NCBI GenBank assembly: GCA_025455005.1
Contig: JALONH010000009.1
Location: 37,536 to 101,535, forward strand
Direction: 5' to 3'
Origin: Cytophagaceae bacterium
GTDB lineage: Bacteria; Bacteroidota; Bacteroidia; Cytophagales; Cytophagaceae
DNA length: 64,000 bases
Part shown: positions 54,396 through 63,002 of the stretch, one piece after another
Layout: each line of letters starts with the position of its first letter
How positions within the stretch are numbered: the stretch's first letter is position 1
Made by a program: the position numbers and the translations under genes
The notes under the pieces: model-generated
Told to the model about the DNA's origin: nothing
Seen by the model: only the letters and a program-made list of their open reading frames with translations
Databases searched by the model: none

Positions 54396-55421
54396 CTAAA
54401 CTCCTTTTGATTTCCATTGTCTAACCACCTTTACTAATAATAGAAGAACCGGTACTTCTATCAGCGGCCCTACAACACCTGCAAAGGCTTGTCCGGAGTT
54501 AATTCCGAAGACAGCTATCGCTACGGCTATAGCAAGTTCAAAATTATTGCCGGCTGCAGTAAACGCTACAGCGGTATTCTCCGGATATCGTGCACCTATT
54601 ATTTCCCCTATTCCAAAACTGATAAAAAACATAGCAGTGAAATAGATGGTCAGGGGAAGGGCGATACGTAGAACATCCATCGGTATTTGAACCACTATTG
54701 CCCCTTTTAAACTAAACATCAATATAATCGTGAGTAATAATGCGATTAAGGTAAGCGGACTGATTCGGGGTAAAAATACATCTTGCAGCCAGGCGTTTCC
54801 TTTCCATCGTAGGATGACCCGGCGGGTTACAATACCTGCTGCTAATGGTATACCTAAATAAATAAGAACACTTTCAGCAATCATGCTCATAGATAAATGT
54901 ATCGAAACACCGGCTATTCCGATAGCCTTGGGGAAGACGAATAAAAAGAGATAGGCATAGGTACTAAAAAATAGAATCTGGAAGACACTGTTCAATGCAA
55001 CAAGTCCTGCTGCATACGATCGATTTCCATCAGCTAAGTCATTCCACACGAGTACCATGGCGATACAGCGGGCTAAGCCGATGAGGATGACACCACTTCG
55101 ATATTCCGGATAGTCGGCTAGAAAAACGACTGCCAATACAAACATGATTACCGGTCCTATAACCCAGTTTAGCAGTAAAGACCAAGTGATGAGTTTTGTC
55201 TCCTTCAAAAGGGTAGGAATTTCATTGTAATTTACTTTTACTAAAGGAGGGTACATCATTACTATCAAACCGATGGCTAAAGGAACATGGGTTGTGCCAA
55301 ATTGCAACGTTTGCAAACTGGTACTGATGGTGGGTACATAATATCCAAGTGCTACTCCTATAAGCATGGCAAGTAGGATCCATAGCGTTAAATAACGGTC
55401 AAGAAAGGATAGATGCTTCAT
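54396..55421 (-). CDS. acr3: Arsenite efflux transporter ACR3
   Basis: A 341-residue membrane protein with about 10 helices. The conserved Cys lies in the ARCIAMVLVWNDLA motif, and the second conserved block, AVAFTAAGNNFELAIAVAIAVF, is present. It exports arsenite using the membrane potential. ATG 55421 is used; its start overlaps the arsC stop by 4 bases (ATGA), so they are coupled. An arsR repressor gene is not seen in the neighbourhood. Confidence 0.94.
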   Translation of the reverse strand: MKHLSFLDRYLTLWILLAMLIGVALGYYVPTISTSLQTLQFGTTHVPLAIGLIVMMYPPLVKVNYNEIPTLLKETKLITWSLLLNWVIGPVIMFVLAVVFLADYPEYRSGVILIGLARCIAMVLVWNDLADGNRSYAAGLVALNSVFQILFFSTYAYLFLFVFPKAIGIAGVSIHLSMSMIAESVLIYLGIPLAAGIVTRRVILRWKGNAWLQDVFLPRISPLTLIALLLTIILMFSLKGAIVVQIPMDVLRIALPLTIYFTAMFFISFGIGEIIGARYPENTAVAFTAAGNNFELAIAVAIAVFGINSGQAFAGVVGPLIEVPVLLLLVKVVRQWKSKGV

Positions 55422-56050
55422 ATAATGGAAGCGGTTTGTTTTACTTGTTGCATCACATAGATCCATTCGGTTGCTATTTGAAAACAACGTTCAGCATATT
55501 GTTGATCTTGCTCCACTGTTTGGTCATACACTTTTGGATCTGCATAAGGGCATGAAATTCGAATCTCAGAACCTTCTATAACGGGACAATTCTCATCGGC
55601 ATCCGTACACGTCATAATGGCGGCTAGACCGTATTTAGGGATAGAAGGGTCGTGGTAGGTTTTCGAAAAACAAAGGAGCGGAGCGTGTGTATCGCTATAT
55701 TTCAAGTGATAGAAGGGATTGGTACCATTTTCTTCACGGGTGATGCGTAAGCCGGCGGATTGAAGAGCGTGTAATGTGTTAGGGTGACAAGCAGTAACTT
55801 CTGTTCCTGCCGAGTAGGTCAGAATATGGGGTAATTGGAAGTAGGCTGCTGCTAGTGCGCTCCAGACTTGTCCCATGTGACTGCGGCGCGAGTTGTGCGT
55901 GCATACAAATAAGAGATGAGTCGGAGTATGAGTTTGTATTTTTTGGCGTACGTAATCAACAGCAGGTCTTAAGAGTTGAATACGATCATTGGGAATTTGT
56001 TGAGTCGCCGCCAGACATTGCGTCAAATAGGTATGGATGGAAGGATACAT
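55418..56050 (-). CDS. arsC: Arsenate reductase, low-molecular-weight phosphatase type
   Basis: A 210-residue protein. The catalytic P-loop is CTHNSRRSHMGQ (family CxxNxxRS) near residue 50, and later Cys residues (for example in the ADENCPVIEGSE region) may complete the disulfide cascade. The N-terminal extension of about 45 residues is longer than in B. subtilis ArsC, as in the Bacteroidota branch. It reduces arsenate to arsenite, which the coupled ACR3 exports. The closeness of a tRNA on the same strand (126 bases away) is incidental. Confidence 0.88.
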   Translation of the reverse strand: MYPSIHTYLTQCLAATQQIPNDRIQLLRPAVDYVRQKIQTHTPTHLLFVCTHNSRRSHMGQVWSALAAAYFQLPHILTYSAGTEVTACHPNTLHALQSAGLRITREENGTNPFYHLKYSDTHAPLLCFSKTYHDPSIPKYGLAAIMTCTDADENCPVIEGSEIRISCPYADPKVYDQTVEQDQQYAERCFQIATEWIYVMQQVKQTASII

Positions 56051-56175
56051 AATGTTGCAGTAAAGTGGAAAGCAGGTAGTAATAGATGTTATGTTCTAAA
56101 AAAGAATGAATATCCACTCAAAAATAAGACTAAAGTAAAAAAAACAATAGAGTGGGAATGTTATGTTTAAGTAAA

Positions 56176-56207
56176 AAAAGCCTTAGATAGTAGTATCTAA
56201 GGCTTTT
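56176..56207 (-). terminator. Terminator of tRNA-Ser
   Basis: A perfect 14-bp stem (56176-56189 with 56194-56207) and loop GTAG, with seven A at its left (T on the minus strand), lie just after the tRNA 3' end. Confidence 0.9.
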
Positions 56208-56212
56208 ACTGT

Positions 56213-56299
56213 AGAGAGGAAGGGATTCGAACCCTCGATACCCTTTTGAGGTATACACACTTTCCAGGCGTGCTCCTTCAACCGCTCGGACACCTCTCT
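56213..56299 (-). tRNA. tRNA-Ser (GGA)
   Basis: Read on the minus strand this folds as a class II tRNA with a 7-bp acceptor stem (AGAGAGG/CCTCTCT), a D arm (TCCGAGCGGTTGAAGGAGCA), an anticodon loop CTGGAAA with anticodon GGA (plus-strand TCC at 56263-56265), a long variable arm and the T loop GGTTCGAATCC. The 3' CCA is not encoded. It matches the E. coli tRNA-Ser(GGA) closely. A strong terminator follows. Confidence 0.95.
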
Positions 56300-56501
56300 A
56301 AAATACACACATCCCTCTGTTAAAGAAAAATGCGCCGACAAAAGTAATGAAATTCCTCTAATTTTCAAATATCGGTTGCTTTATATGGTTAATCCAGTCT
56401 GAGATAGTAGTTTAGGTATTCCATTATTCGCTCAATTTATCATGCTATAGCGTAGTTTTTAATATGTTTTATGTTATAAAAAATTGTAGTATTTTGGGGG
56501 T

Positions 56502-59500
56502 ATGAGAAGTGTCTGTGTCTTTATATTCTTTTTATGTTTAGTATTTTTTACCCAAGCACAACACGTTTTTGAACATCTTCGTGACAAAGACGGCTTAGTG
56601 AGCAGCAATGTTACTTCTATACTTAAGGACAGTTACGGGTTTATGTGGTTTGGTACGTACAATGGTTTGTCCAGATATGACGGGTATTCCTTTGTTAATT
56701 ATCAATATAATCCATCTGACTCTACCGGTATTCCCGAAAGTTATATTCGTTGTCTGTATGAAACCCATGACAAAGAAATTTATGTAGGTTTTCAGTATAA
56801 AGGGTTTGCCATTTTTGATAGAGTTACGGAACGTTTTATTCACTACTCAAATAAAAAAGATAATCCTAAAAGTTTACTTCACGACCATGTATTGTCTATT
56901 TACCAAGATTCCAAAGGTAATATATGGATAGGAACACGGTTGGGTTTAGACCTATTTGATCGAGCTACCGGTACTTTCACACATTTTTATCCATTTAAAG
57001 ATGCTCCAAAGCCTTTTGTTACCAGTATTACGGAAGATGATCAAGGTAATCTATGGTTAAGCGGTATGGGTAGAAAAGTGTGCAAAATGTCTTATCATAT
57101 ATCCGCCGTAAAAATGGAGTATTATATTTTTTCAAATGATACCTCTTTAGATTTTGATTTTAATCACGGCTCTATCGTGGCCTTTCAAAATAAAATACTT
57201 TACATAGGTACGGAATCAGCATTGTATTCTCTTCAAACAGAAACCTTCGTTACTCAACGTATAGAATTACCCGGAGCACAGTCTACTGTAATTATGGACT
57301 TGATGGTGGATTCGGATAATCGTTTATGGGTAGCAACCGACGGACAAGGAGTTTTTTATAAATCACCTGAAGATATAGCCTTCTCCGTCATTCAACATCA
57401 ACCTACTATCCAGACTTCGATAGGTTCTAATGCAGTATATGCGATATATGAATCTTCTCCCGGTACACTATGGGTAGGAACGTATGCTGCAGGTGTATCG
57501 AAATTTGTAGCATCTAAACATAAATTCAAAGGGGTGACGGATGTTGGCCCAATAGGTAAAAAATTAGCACAAAAATCTGTATTGGCATTAGCAGAAGCTC
57601 CTGATCAGTCGCTATGGATAGGTACAGATGGTGGAGGATTACATCGAATGCATCTTCCTACATCTAGCATGACGTATTATACTACATCCAACTCGGCCAT
57701 TTGTGGAGATGTCGTTAAATCGATTGCAACGTCTTCTACACCTAATGCTATTTGGATAGGTACTTATAATAAGGGGATGTGTTTTTATAATGTACTTACT
57801 GATAAATCAACATCATTTAAAGTTGATCCTGCAGAGAAAAACAATGCTATTTTAAGAAACGATGTTTGGTCTCTACTGGAAGATAAGAAGAAGAATGTAT
57901 GGGTGGGCACCTTAAGCGGAGGACTTAATTTTTATGATACCTATAAAAAGTCGTTTAAATATTTTATACTGGATTCATCAGCGTACTATCTTTTATCTTC
58001 CAGTAATATCTTTTCTTTAATGGAAGATAGTAAAGGACGTATCTGGATTGCTACAGAAACGATGGGAGTAGCCTATTATGATTATACTCTTAATACATTT
58101 ACCCGTATGGTAGCTGCTCCCGGAACTAATCGTTTACCTTCCAATGATATACGCGATATTTTTGAAGATGCTTCCGGAACTATTTGGATTGCAACGGTGA
58201 ATAGTGGGATATGTAAAATAACCGATATTGAAAAACAAACCGTTGAAATATATGGTCCGGCACAGGGGTTGAATACAACACATGTAGTAGGCATATTAGA
58301 AGATCAACAACATAGACTTTGGTTGGCTACAGATAAAGGAATATCTGTCTTCACACCATCTACTAGTACCTTTAGAAATTATGATGTATCGGATGGCTTA
58401 GTTAGTAAATCATATAATTATAATTCTAAAGTAAAATTATCGAATGGCTATTTATGTTTCGGTGGAATAGGAGGATTAACCTATTTTCATCCGGATAGCA
58501 TAGCGTATAACACACACGTACCGCCGGTCGTTTTAACCGATTTTAAAATATTTAACCAATCTGTACCACCGGGTAAAATATTTAACAATCGACTTGTTTT
58601 TTCGAATGCACTTTATTCTACTAAAGAAATAGTATTAGAATATTCAGATTATGTTATTTCCTTCGAATTCTCAGCGTTGGATTTTACGGCACCGGAAAAA
58701 AATATGTTTGCCTATCAGTTACAAGGTTTCGAAGATCAATGGACGTATGTAGGTTCTTCTAAACGCTTTGCTACATATACTAATCTTGCTCCGGGAGAAT
58801 ATATTTTTAAAGTTAAGGCCTCTAATAACGACGGATTATGGAATGAGGAAGGTTTGTCTATACGTGTCATAGTTTTACCTCCATGGTGGATGACATGGTG
58901 GTTCCGGTTATTGGTTGGACTTTTTGTAATAGGAGGTGTAATCGGATTTTATTACTACAGGTTTCAAAGTATTCGAAGACGTAATAAAGAATTGATGGAA
59001 GAGGTACGTTTGCGTACTAAAGATTTAGAAGAACAACAAAAATTAAAAGATAAATTCTATTCTATTTTAGCACATGATTTAAAAAATCCGGTATCGGCTT
59101 TACATGTATTATCTGAAATGAATCAGAAGGAGCAAAGATCGACTACTTCTATTATACAAAAAGATATTGCCCATCATATCTATCTTTCCTCTACCCGAAT
59201 AAAAGATTTGGTCTTGAATTTACTCGATTGGATTAAATCTCAAAATGCGTCTATAGAACCTACAATAACACGATTTAATGTAGCGGAATCGTGGAAAGAA
59301 ATAATAGAATTGCACAAGACACAAGCCAGTTTAAAACAATTAACAATAATAAAGTCGATTCCTACATCGCTGTATTTATCAGCGGATAGAAACATGTTTC
59401 TAACTATTGGACGAAATATTTTCAGTAATGCTATTAAATATTCACCTCTTCAAGGTACAATATCTATTGGTGCTCAAATCAATGATATGAACTTTTTAGA

Positions 59501-60581
59501 AATTATTCTTACTGATACGGGAATGGGTTTCAGCGAAGATGTGTTACAACGCTTTAAAACAGGGGATGGGATGATATATACCAAAGGTACTCAAAACGAA
59601 ATGGGCTCCGGATTAGGTTTGTCTCTTGCTAAGGAATTTGTGAGTTTACACGGAGGAACAATGACCTTAACGAACCTGCCCAGCGGTGGTGGAGCTATTT
59701 ATCTTACGATTCCTAAAGCAGAGTTAGATACAGTAACAACAATATCTACCTTAGAGGAAGAGTCAAAGGTTACATTAAATATTAACACCTCTACTGAATC
59801 AATAGAGCCATCGAAAGATGTACAAAATAAATACATATTAGTAGTCGAAGATGATCCGTCTTCGAGAAAGGCTATTGCTACATTATTACGGCCATTCTTT
59901 TCTGTTCAAGAAGCAGGATCGGCAGCTGAAGCATTATACGAAATCAATCAATTTACGCCTGATTTAGTTATCAGTGATATACAAATGCCGGGTGAAAGTG
60001 GGATCGCTTTCTGTCAACACTTCAAGCAAAATAAAGTGACAAGTCATATTCCATTGATATTAATTACTTCCGAAACGGAAAGAAATTACCATAGATTAGG
60101 AGTGGAAGCAGGTGCAGATGCTTTCATTTATAAACCGTTTGATACAGGAGTATTTATTGCTACTATCAGCAATTTATTAGTTACTATAGAAAAAACGAAG
60201 CGAAAATTTTCTATTGATCCACTTGTTCGAGCCTCTGACTTAACCAAGAATGCTGATGATGAAGCATTTTTGACTAAAATGATAGAGTTGATAGAAGCCA
60301 ATATGGATGACTCTGAGTTGAATGGAGATTTTATATCGACAGAGGTAGGGATGAGTAGAAGTGTTCTTTATGCTAAATTAAAATCCCTAACCGGTCAAAC
60401 CATCAGTGAATTCATTAAAACCATCCGTTTGAAAAAAAGTGCTACTTTATTAATGGAGGGTAAACATTCTATTGCGCAAATTGCGTATATGGTTGGATTT
60501 AATGACCCATCTTACTTTACAAAAGTATTTTCTAAACATTTTGGAAAACTACCCAAAGAGTTTGTCCAAGAAAATAAATAA
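56502..60581 (+). CDS. Hybrid two-component system sensor/regulator (HTCS)
   Basis: A 1359-residue one-chain sensor regulator. Order: signal peptide (1-20), two propellers of Reg_prop repeats (about 25-680, blocks such as DSYGFMWFGTYNGLSRYDG), Y_Y_Y domain (about 690-785), membrane helix (about 797-822), HisKA with His858 in LAHDLKNPVSAL, HATPase_c with NIFSNAIKYSP and GSGLGLSL, receiver with Asp1159 in VISDIQMP, and an AraC-type HTH_18 (about 1250-1355). In the family it binds oligosaccharide in the periplasm and activates the nearby polysaccharide genes. The next gene is a GH26 enzyme in the same direction, 294 bases away. Confidence 0.96.
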   Translation: MRSVCVFIFFLCLVFFTQAQHVFEHLRDKDGLVSSNVTSILKDSYGFMWFGTYNGLSRYDGYSFVNYQYNPSDSTGIPESYIRCLYETHDKEIYVGFQYKGFAIFDRVTERFIHYSNKKDNPKSLLHDHVLSIYQDSKGNIWIGTRLGLDLFDRATGTFTHFYPFKDAPKPFVTSITEDDQGNLWLSGMGRKVCKMSYHISAVKMEYYIFSNDTSLDFDFNHGSIVAFQNKILYIGTESALYSLQTETFVTQRIELPGAQSTVIMDLMVDSDNRLWVATDGQGVFYKSPEDIAFSVIQHQPTIQTSIGSNAVYAIYESSPGTLWVGTYAAGVSKFVASKHKFKGVTDVGPIGKKLAQKSVLALAEAPDQSLWIGTDGGGLHRMHLPTSSMTYYTTSNSAICGDVVKSIATSSTPNAIWIGTYNKGMCFYNVLTDKSTSFKVDPAEKNNAILRNDVWSLLEDKKKNVWVGTLSGGLNFYDTYKKSFKYFILDSSAYYLLSSSNIFSLMEDSKGRIWIATETMGVAYYDYTLNTFTRMVAAPGTNRLPSNDIRDIFEDASGTIWIATVNSGICKITDIEKQTVEIYGPAQGLNTTHVVGILEDQQHRLWLATDKGISVFTPSTSTFRNYDVSDGLVSKSYNYNSKVKLSNGYLCFGGIGGLTYFHPDSIAYNTHVPPVVLTDFKIFNQSVPPGKIFNNRLVFSNALYSTKEIVLEYSDYVISFEFSALDFTAPEKNMFAYQLQGFEDQWTYVGSSKRFATYTNLAPGEYIFKVKASNNDGLWNEEGLSIRVIVLPPWWMTWWFRLLVGLFVIGGVIGFYYYRFQSIRRRNKELMEEVRLRTKDLEEQQKLKDKFYSILAHDLKNPVSALHVLSEMNQKEQRSTTSIIQKDIAHHIYLSSTRIKDLVLNLLDWIKSQNASIEPTITRFNVAESWKEIIELHKTQASLKQLTIIKSIPTSLYLSADRNMFLTIGRNIFSNAIKYSPLQGTISIGAQINDMNFLEIILTDTGMGFSEDVLQRFKTGDGMIYTKGTQNEMGSGLGLSLAKEFVSLHGGTMTLTNLPSGGGAIYLTIPKAELDTVTTISTLEEESKVTLNINTSTESIEPSKDVQNKYILVVEDDPSSRKAIATLLRPFFSVQEAGSAAEALYEINQFTPDLVISDIQMPGESGIAFCQHFKQNKVTSHIPLILITSETERNYHRLGVEAGADAFIYKPFDTGVFIATISNLLVTIEKTKRKFSIDPLVRASDLTKNADDEAFLTKMIELIEANMDDSELNGDFISTEVGMSRSVLYAKLKSLTGQTISEFIKTIRLKKSATLLMEGKHSIAQIAYMVGFNDPSYFTKVFSKHFGKLPKEFVQENK

Positions 60582-60785
60582 AAGATTAAATTTTATTATT
60601 TCTCAGAGCACTAATAAATTTACTTCAGTTCATTAAGTCGTTTTTTTAATTCATACTCAACTTCGAGAATGGATTTGTGGGGGGGCTTATGTTAAAGTCA
60701 ATTTAACTACTCAATGGCTAGGGGTATTAAAATACAATGTGAATAAGTCTTGTTAAAGATTCGCCAGCACCTTCAAATTTTCTGA

Positions 60786-60817
60786 AATTACCATTTTTCG
60801 ATACAGAATTACCATTT
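60786..60817 (+). promoter_or_regulatory. 21-bp-phased direct repeat, candidate HTCS operator
   Basis: AATTACCATTT occurs at 60786-60796 and again at 60807-60817, start to start 21 bp, that is two DNA turns. Both lie upstream of a TAATTTG box (60837-60843) and 59 bases before the GH26 start. The rest of this 294-base gap shows only a run of seven G near 60678-60684. Confidence 0.5.
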
Positions 60818-60875
60818 ATTGTCATCTATTCAAGATTAATTTGCACTAAGATAATCTTATAAAAGTTTCACTAAG

Positions 60876-62813
60876 ATGACGATAACCTACATTAAAATGT
60901 GCTATAACACACCCGTTTGGATTATAGCATTATTAATTTTAGGGATAAGTATTTTTAGTTCTGTTCATGCTCAAATTCCATTAGTGATAGTTGAGGCTGA
61001 GACGGGTGTATTATCCGGTACCACAATTTCGACTACGAGAACCGGTTTTACCGGTTCCGGGTATGTTCGTAGTTTTGATACTAACGGGGATATGGTAACT
61101 GTAACCGTGCACGTTCCACAAACAAAATTTTATCGTTTAGAAATACGTTATTGCGCTCCATCCGGACGTAAATACGAAGATATTTTAGTAAATGGAATAT
61201 TCAATTCTTCTGTAGCACTTCCAGGTAATAGTACCTTTCAAGATTTATCCCTAGGTAGTATATTATTAAATCAGGGAAATAATACCATCAGTGTTCGAAA
61301 GAACTGGGGGTATTCTGAAATAGATCGTTTTCGTTTATTTGATGTAGCACCTATCAATTATACCACAACGGATGTTCATCCTATTAATCCCAATATCAAT
61401 AATGACACACGACAAGTATACAATTATTTAAGAAGTCAATACGGACAAAAAATTATTTCGGGGCAAACTACCGATTATTATGATCAAGTGACAGCCTTAG
61501 CCGGTGCCGGTGGTAATTATAAACCGGTAGTGCGTGCATTTGATTTCCAAAATTATTCGCCTATGAACCCTTGGGGTTGGAACAACGGACCGGCTTGGGG
61601 AGCATGGGACGATGGTACAACTCAGAGTGCCATCGATTGGTATAATACTACAAATAAAAATGGTATTGTTACTTTTCAATGGCATTGGTTTTCTCCGTTC
61701 GGAGGAAATCTAAGAACCAGTACTTTTTATTCCAATCAAACTACTTTTGATGTTCGCCAAGCAGTTATACCGGGTACACCGGAATTCACAGCTACTATTC
61801 GTGATATTGATGCCATAGCAGTACAATTGAAACGTCTACAAACAGCTAATGTACCGGTACTTTGGCGTCCATTACATGAAGCCGGAGGAGAGTGGGGAGG
61901 AGAGTGGTTTTGGTGGGGTAAACAGGGACCTGCTGCTTGCTTATCATTATATGATACCATTTATAATCGATTGACTCATTATCATAAATTAAATAATCTA
62001 ATTTGGGTGTGGTCAACTCCGGAACCCAATTGGTATCCCGGTCACGATAAAGTAGATATTATAGGATATGACTCTTATCCCGGTGCGTATAACTATACTG
62101 TACAAAAATTAATCTTTGATCAATTGTATGATATCGTTGATGGACGTAAAATGATTGCCATGACAGAAAATGGTCCAATTCCTTCTATAGATGATTGTTA
62201 CACCTACGATGCTATTTGGTCTTTTTTTATGTCGTGGGCAGATTTAGTTTTATCTTCAAATTCTGTCAGCCATGTCCAAAATGTATTTGCGCATTCCAAT
62301 GTTATTACGTTGAACGAATCGACCTTGTCCGTTGACTTTCTTAACCTTTACTATAATAATATCACACATGCTCTGCATTGGACCGCTTGGGTACACACTA
62401 ACGGAAGCTTTGTATTGCAACAATCTTCTGATGGTATTCTTTATAAGAGCATAGATACATTGGATGCAATAACACATCAACGTATGTATCAATGGAATTT
62501 AACATCAATAAGTCCATTCTATTATCGAATTCAATACCAATCTATAGGCGAACAGCCCAGTTATTCAAAAGCGTTGTATACCTTAAATAATCAAGTCTAT
62601 ACCATTGTACGTAATGAAAATAAGAGGATAGAATTATATCTTCATGACCCTTCCATTGTTGTTACATGTAATTCTTCTATTGGACTTCCTTGTAGAATAA
62701 TATTAAATGACCATCCAAGTGTCATCATAGAGGCACCCATTTCAGGAGTATACCTTTTATCTTTACAAAGTTCCGAAGGTATTCAATCTTTTAAGCTTTG
62801 GATATCTGAATAA
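60876..62813 (+). CDS. Secreted GH26 beta-mannanase with CBM35-like domain
   Basis: A 645-residue protein: signal peptide (to about residue 33), a CBM35-like sandwich (about 35-160, VEAETGVLSGTTISTTRTGF), and a GH26 barrel (about 170-490) with acid/base Glu335 in RPLHEAGGEW and nucleophile Glu431 in MTENGP. A beta-rich tail ending GVYLLSLQSSEG and KLWISE resembles the C-terminal type IX sorting domain, in degenerate form. GH26 enzymes cut beta-1,4-mannan or mixed-linkage glucan. Its neighbour HTCS probably controls it through a direct repeat before the promoter. Confidence 0.9.
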   Translation: MTITYIKMCYNTPVWIIALLILGISIFSSVHAQIPLVIVEAETGVLSGTTISTTRTGFTGSGYVRSFDTNGDMVTVTVHVPQTKFYRLEIRYCAPSGRKYEDILVNGIFNSSVALPGNSTFQDLSLGSILLNQGNNTISVRKNWGYSEIDRFRLFDVAPINYTTTDVHPINPNINNDTRQVYNYLRSQYGQKIISGQTTDYYDQVTALAGAGGNYKPVVRAFDFQNYSPMNPWGWNNGPAWGAWDDGTTQSAIDWYNTTNKNGIVTFQWHWFSPFGGNLRTSTFYSNQTTFDVRQAVIPGTPEFTATIRDIDAIAVQLKRLQTANVPVLWRPLHEAGGEWGGEWFWWGKQGPAACLSLYDTIYNRLTHYHKLNNLIWVWSTPEPNWYPGHDKVDIIGYDSYPGAYNYTVQKLIFDQLYDIVDGRKMIAMTENGPIPSIDDCYTYDAIWSFFMSWADLVLSSNSVSHVQNVFAHSNVITLNESTLSVDFLNLYYNNITHALHWTAWVHTNGSFVLQQSSDGILYKSIDTLDAITHQRMYQWNLTSISPFYYRIQYQSIGEQPSYSKALYTLNNQVYTIVRNENKRIELYLHDPSIVVTCNSSIGLPCRIILNDHPSVIIEAPISGVYLLSLQSSEGIQSFKLWISE

Positions 62814-62825
62814 TAATAATGATAC

Positions 62826-62895
62826 AAAGGGATGGATGAACAATGTATTATTGGGCAGATTATATCGTTGTTCATAGGGCACCATCCCTTTTCTT
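62826..62895 (+). terminator. Two-tier terminator-like hairpin after the GH26 gene
   Basis: AAAGGGATGG (62826-62835) pairs with CCATCCCTTT (62882-62891), and the inner ATGAACAA (62836-62843) with TTGTTCAT (62868-62875). A T-rich tail (TTTTCTTTT) follows. Confidence 0.7.
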
Positions 62896-63002
62896 TTATA
62901 TCATTTTAGTTTATTTATCGACCTTTCGATTAGATTGGTCGTATTTTTTTTAATAATTTTTATTTATATCTATATTTAATTTCATTATTATCAATATCAA
63001 TC

